In this document: positions 61,601 through 64,000 of the stretch, in pieces
Position numbering within the stretch: position 1 is the first letter of the stretch
Layout of the letters: every line of letters starts with the position of its first letter
NCBI GenBank assembly: GCA_030685235.1
Contig: MU839136.1
Coordinates: forward strand, 124,001 to 188,000
Direction of reading: 5' to 3'
DNA: 64,000 nt
From: Copromyces sp. CBS 386.78
Taxonomy: Eukaryota > Ascomycota > Sordariomycetes > Sordariales > Sordariaceae
The notes under the pieces: generated by a model
Told to the model about the DNA's origin: nothing
Databases searched by the model: none
What the model saw: only the letters and a program-made list of their open reading frames with translations
Program-made: the position numbers and the translations under genes

Positions 61601-62266
61601 GTAAGTACCGAACCCATCATCCAAACATCATATATCTTTCTCTTTCCTTCGTTCCCTTCCCTTCCCTCCTCCCTTTCGACATCTCAACTTCAACAACTTC
61701 TCTTTCTTCTCTTCTCCTGAGGCAATAATAAGCTGACCATGTCTCCCTCCAACAAAGCTCACGGCCACGCTGAGGCTGATGCCCAGCCCCGTGCCACCGG
61801 CACCACCGGCACCGGCTCTGCTTCCCAGACCGTCACCATCCCCTGCCACCACATCCGTCTCGGCGACATCCTCATCCTCCAGGGCCGCCCTTGCCAGGTC
61901 ATCCGCATCAGCACCTCCGCTGCCACCGGCCAGCACCGTTACCTCGGTGTCGACCTTTTCACCAAGCAGCTCCATGAGGAGTCCAGCTTCGTCTCCAACC
62001 CCGCCCCCAGCGTCGTTGTCCAGACCATGCTCGGCCCCGTCTTCAAGCAGTACCGCGTCCTCGACATGCAGGATGGCTCCATCGTCGCCATGACCGAGAC
62101 TGGCGATGTCAAGCAGAACCTCCCCGTCATCGACCAGAGCTCCCTCTGGAACCGTCTCCAGAAGGCTTTCGAGTCTGGCCGCGGCTCCGTCCGTGTCCTC
62201 GTCGTCTCCGACCACGGTCGCGAGATGGCCGTCGACATGAAGGTCGTCCACGGTTCCCGCCTCTAA
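61579..62266 (+). CDS. hex-1: HEX-1, Woronin body major protein
   Basis: Two exons (61,579-61,600 and 61,758-62,266) give 176 residues starting MGYYDEDSHGHAEADA and ending in the peroxisomal targeting signal SRL. HEX-1 is an eIF5A-like two-domain protein that self-assembles inside peroxisome-derived Woronin bodies, which plug septal pores after wounding in Pezizomycotina. Landmarks are TVTIPCHHIRLGDILILQGR, the VIRISTSAATGQHRYLGVDL strand region and the C-terminal SDHGREMAVDMKVVHGSRL. Length equals that of N. crassa HEX-1. The intron (61,601-61,757) contains an alternative ATG (61,739) opening into the last exon in the same frame, but the short first exon is needed for the conserved MGYYD start. 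Upstream in-frame exons suggest a longer isoform. High expression is inferred from strongly C-ending codons. Confidence 0.97.
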
Positions 62267-63310
62267 ATCGGGGGTTCCGTCATCACCGTTCAATAATACG
62301 ACTTTCTCTCCCTTCCTGGAAATCGGACGCTACACACGACAGAATGGGCTGGGTTAATAAGGGCTGCTTGGATGTTATGATAGGGTCTCTCTGATTGTTG
62401 GGTCTGCTTTGGTTTTTGCGCGCGTCTAGAACATGGGTTGGATAATATGTACTGGTAGTTTGCTCCCTCCCTATCCATGTATATGAAAAAGTGTAATGGA
62501 AGGAGTCGTCAGTAATACAACCTTCAAAACTCACACCTACTTGTTCCAATTGATCATGTGTGAACAGCAATTGAATGAAAGTGACTGCTTTCTCGTCCTA
62601 CTGAAGGTCAGTTCACACCTCGTTCTCCACAGCTTCAACTAGCTCCTTGGGATCTCAAACTAACATTGGCGCACAGACTAGCGATGGCTTCGACTTCTGA
62701 TTGGTAGAAGCTTGGTCGATCATTATCCTAACCAATCGTTGCTTGTTTCTTTTTGTAAGTCAAACTATTGGCACGCGTCAACGAATGGGAGAGCTAAAAA
62801 GTCGTGATGGTGGGTGGTAGCCGGGGATGAAGTTGGGTGGTGCGCGGTCAGCCCGGTCTCGGGTCATCCAAAGACAGACAGATCGAGGCGACCACCAAGA
62901 AAGAAAATGGTTCGCTCCTTCGGATGGGAAAACAAAACAAAGATTGCTGCGCCGTACGACCGCTGCAGCTCGGACGCGGGTCATTGATAAGCAACCCAGC
63001 CCCTCACGCGGCATGCAACAACACGAGTCGACCACCTTCTCAATGAGGAGAAGCCTTAATCCCCGCGTTTGGATGGGTGACAGTAGCAGGAGTGGTGCGG
63101 CCTCGGGCCATCAAGGGACTCGGTCCGTGCCAACAGCCTGATGACTGTAATACAGGTCGAGTCCCGCACCATTTGCATGAAGGCCATTCAGCTCCCGTCC
63201 TGCATCAAGCTGAGGTCCAATGGTTATGATCAGGAAATCGATCTCGAACAACACATCAGTCCACGCCAAGTAAACAGTACTACTAGAGATCATCAGCCGC
63301 ACAAGTCACT
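62267..63310. other. intergenic region between hex-1 and the bleomycin hydrolase gene
   Basis: About 1 kb contains the hex-1 3' UTR on the left and the peptidase promoter on the right. A TATATGAAAAAG-like end at about 62,480 could lie near the hex-1 polyadenylation site. Short overlapping frames (62,778-63,141) on both strands look like chance. Nothing else is recognised. Confidence 0.5.
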
Positions 63311-64000
63311 ATGGGTGCTTCGCAGTCCAAGATCCCTTTTGAGGAGAAAGCCGTGAACAGCACGGACGATGACTACGTCCATGTTGAGAACGAGCTCACG
63401 GGTGAGAAGGGAACCACCATCACAGACATCGCCAAAAGCCGTAAGCCCGAAGGCCTCTCCTTCTCAACCGTCTCCAAATGGGAGAGTACACTGCTGGAAG
63501 ACCCCAAGAACAGGTAGGATACCCCGAGATGTCCTCAAGAAACATCACACTTGCTAACACCTTGGGCTCACCAGATTGGCCCTATCCGCCCTGAGCGCCG
63601 CCAACCCCCGTGATGTCCTCCTCTCCCGCGCGGCCAAGATTGCCGAGCAGCAGGTCTTCAACATCAAGATTCCCTTCGAAGGCAGTCCCATCACCAACCA
63701 GCGGCAAAGCGGGCGATGCTGGCTCTTCGCCAGCACCAACGTATTCCGCGTCGCCCTGATGCAAAAGTACCAGCTCGATCAATTCGAGCTCTCGCAAGCC
63801 TACCTCTTCTTCTGGGACAAGCTCGAGAAGAGCAACTGGTTCCTAGAACAAATCATCTGCACGGCCGACCAAGATCTCGACTCGCGCCTAGTGCAGCGCC
63901 TCCTCCACGAGCCCCTCAGCGACGGCGGGCAGTGGGACATGGTCTACAACCTCGTTGACAAGTACGGCCTCGTTCCGCAAAGCTTGTACCCCGATTCCTT
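63311..64000 (+). CDS. bleomycin hydrolase-type cysteine aminopeptidase (C1B), 5' part
   Basis: Two exons are visible (63,311-63,513; 63,575 onward) and the gene runs off the window. The 61-bp intron has a GCTAAC branch site, and splicing joins PKNR to LALSALSAANP. The family (yeast Lap3/Blh1) is a self-compartmentalising hexameric cysteine peptidase that trims peptides and inactivates bleomycin and homocysteine thiolactone. Catalytic Cys116 lies in NQRQSGRCWLFAST with oxyanion Gln110 six residues earlier, the family spacing. QLDQFELSQAYLFFWDKLEK and EPLSDGGQWDMVYNLV follow as expected; the catalytic His and Asn are beyond the window. The start MGASQSK fits the N-myristoylation consensus (Gly2, Ser6). 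The N-terminus of about 68 residues before the core is polar and acidic. Confidence 0.95.

Noticed and set aside
1..64000. CRISPR array, ribosomal RNA gene or secondary-metabolite cluster
   Set aside because: No regularly spaced repeats, no rRNA-like sequence and no polyketide or peptide synthetase domains were seen; the regularly repeated stretches are simple sequence.

Overview
The window looks like nuclear DNA of a filamentous ascomycete, most probably a Sordariales fungus near Neurospora/Sordaria. Three things point there. It carries a hex-1 gene, the Woronin-body protein, whose reconstructed product is exactly 176 residues and ends in SRL. Introns are short, with GT...AG ends and CTAAC-type branch sites. 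The left 40 kb carries a very heavy repeat-induced point mutation (RIP) signature. HEX-1 positions that differ from the N. crassa protein as I remember it suggest a relative rather than N. crassa itself.

Region A (1 to about 40,080) is AT-rich, RIP-mutated transposon DNA with no intact gene. CA and TG dinucleotides are almost absent, while TA is in excess and CG is retained. Reading through the stops gives several Gypsy-type LTR retrotransposons: one on the minus strand (about 2,640-5,160), one on the plus strand (about 10,600-15,000), and an old chromodomain-bearing plus-strand element (17,480-36,800). The old element is split twice. A 7,539-bp Gypsy element (17,983-25,521, target duplication AGCGT) sits in its reverse transcriptase, and an 8,299-bp one (27,028-35,326, target duplication TATAT) sits in its RNase H region. 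A 410-bp inverted-repeat element lies inside the second insert, and a related 419-bp element lies at 5,172-5,590. A few pockets still have CA/TG: these short elements, the block at 15,980-17,405, and the pocket at 5,930-6,480.

Region B (about 40,080-64,000) is normal-composition genic DNA after an abrupt boundary. In order it holds: a secreted S1/P1 zinc nuclease (+, three exons); about 4 kb without a supported gene; a secreted Asn/Gly-rich protein (+, three exons); phosphatidylinositol synthase (-, four exons); an RQC2/NEMF-type ribosome quality-control factor (-, one exon); a possible 50-residue single-pass membrane protein (-); about 4.3 kb with no supported gene, probably the hex-1 regulatory region; hex-1 (+) with in-frame His-rich upstream exons that lack an AUG; and a bleomycin-hydrolase-type cysteine peptidase (+, cut by the window end) with an N-myristoylation-type start.

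The genes do not form a pathway or cluster. They look like ordinary housekeeping and secretory genes beside a heterochromatin-like RIP block. The points most worth following are the HEX-1 extension, the nested and dated transposon stack, the inverted-repeat element family, and the doubled LTR end of the 17,983 element.
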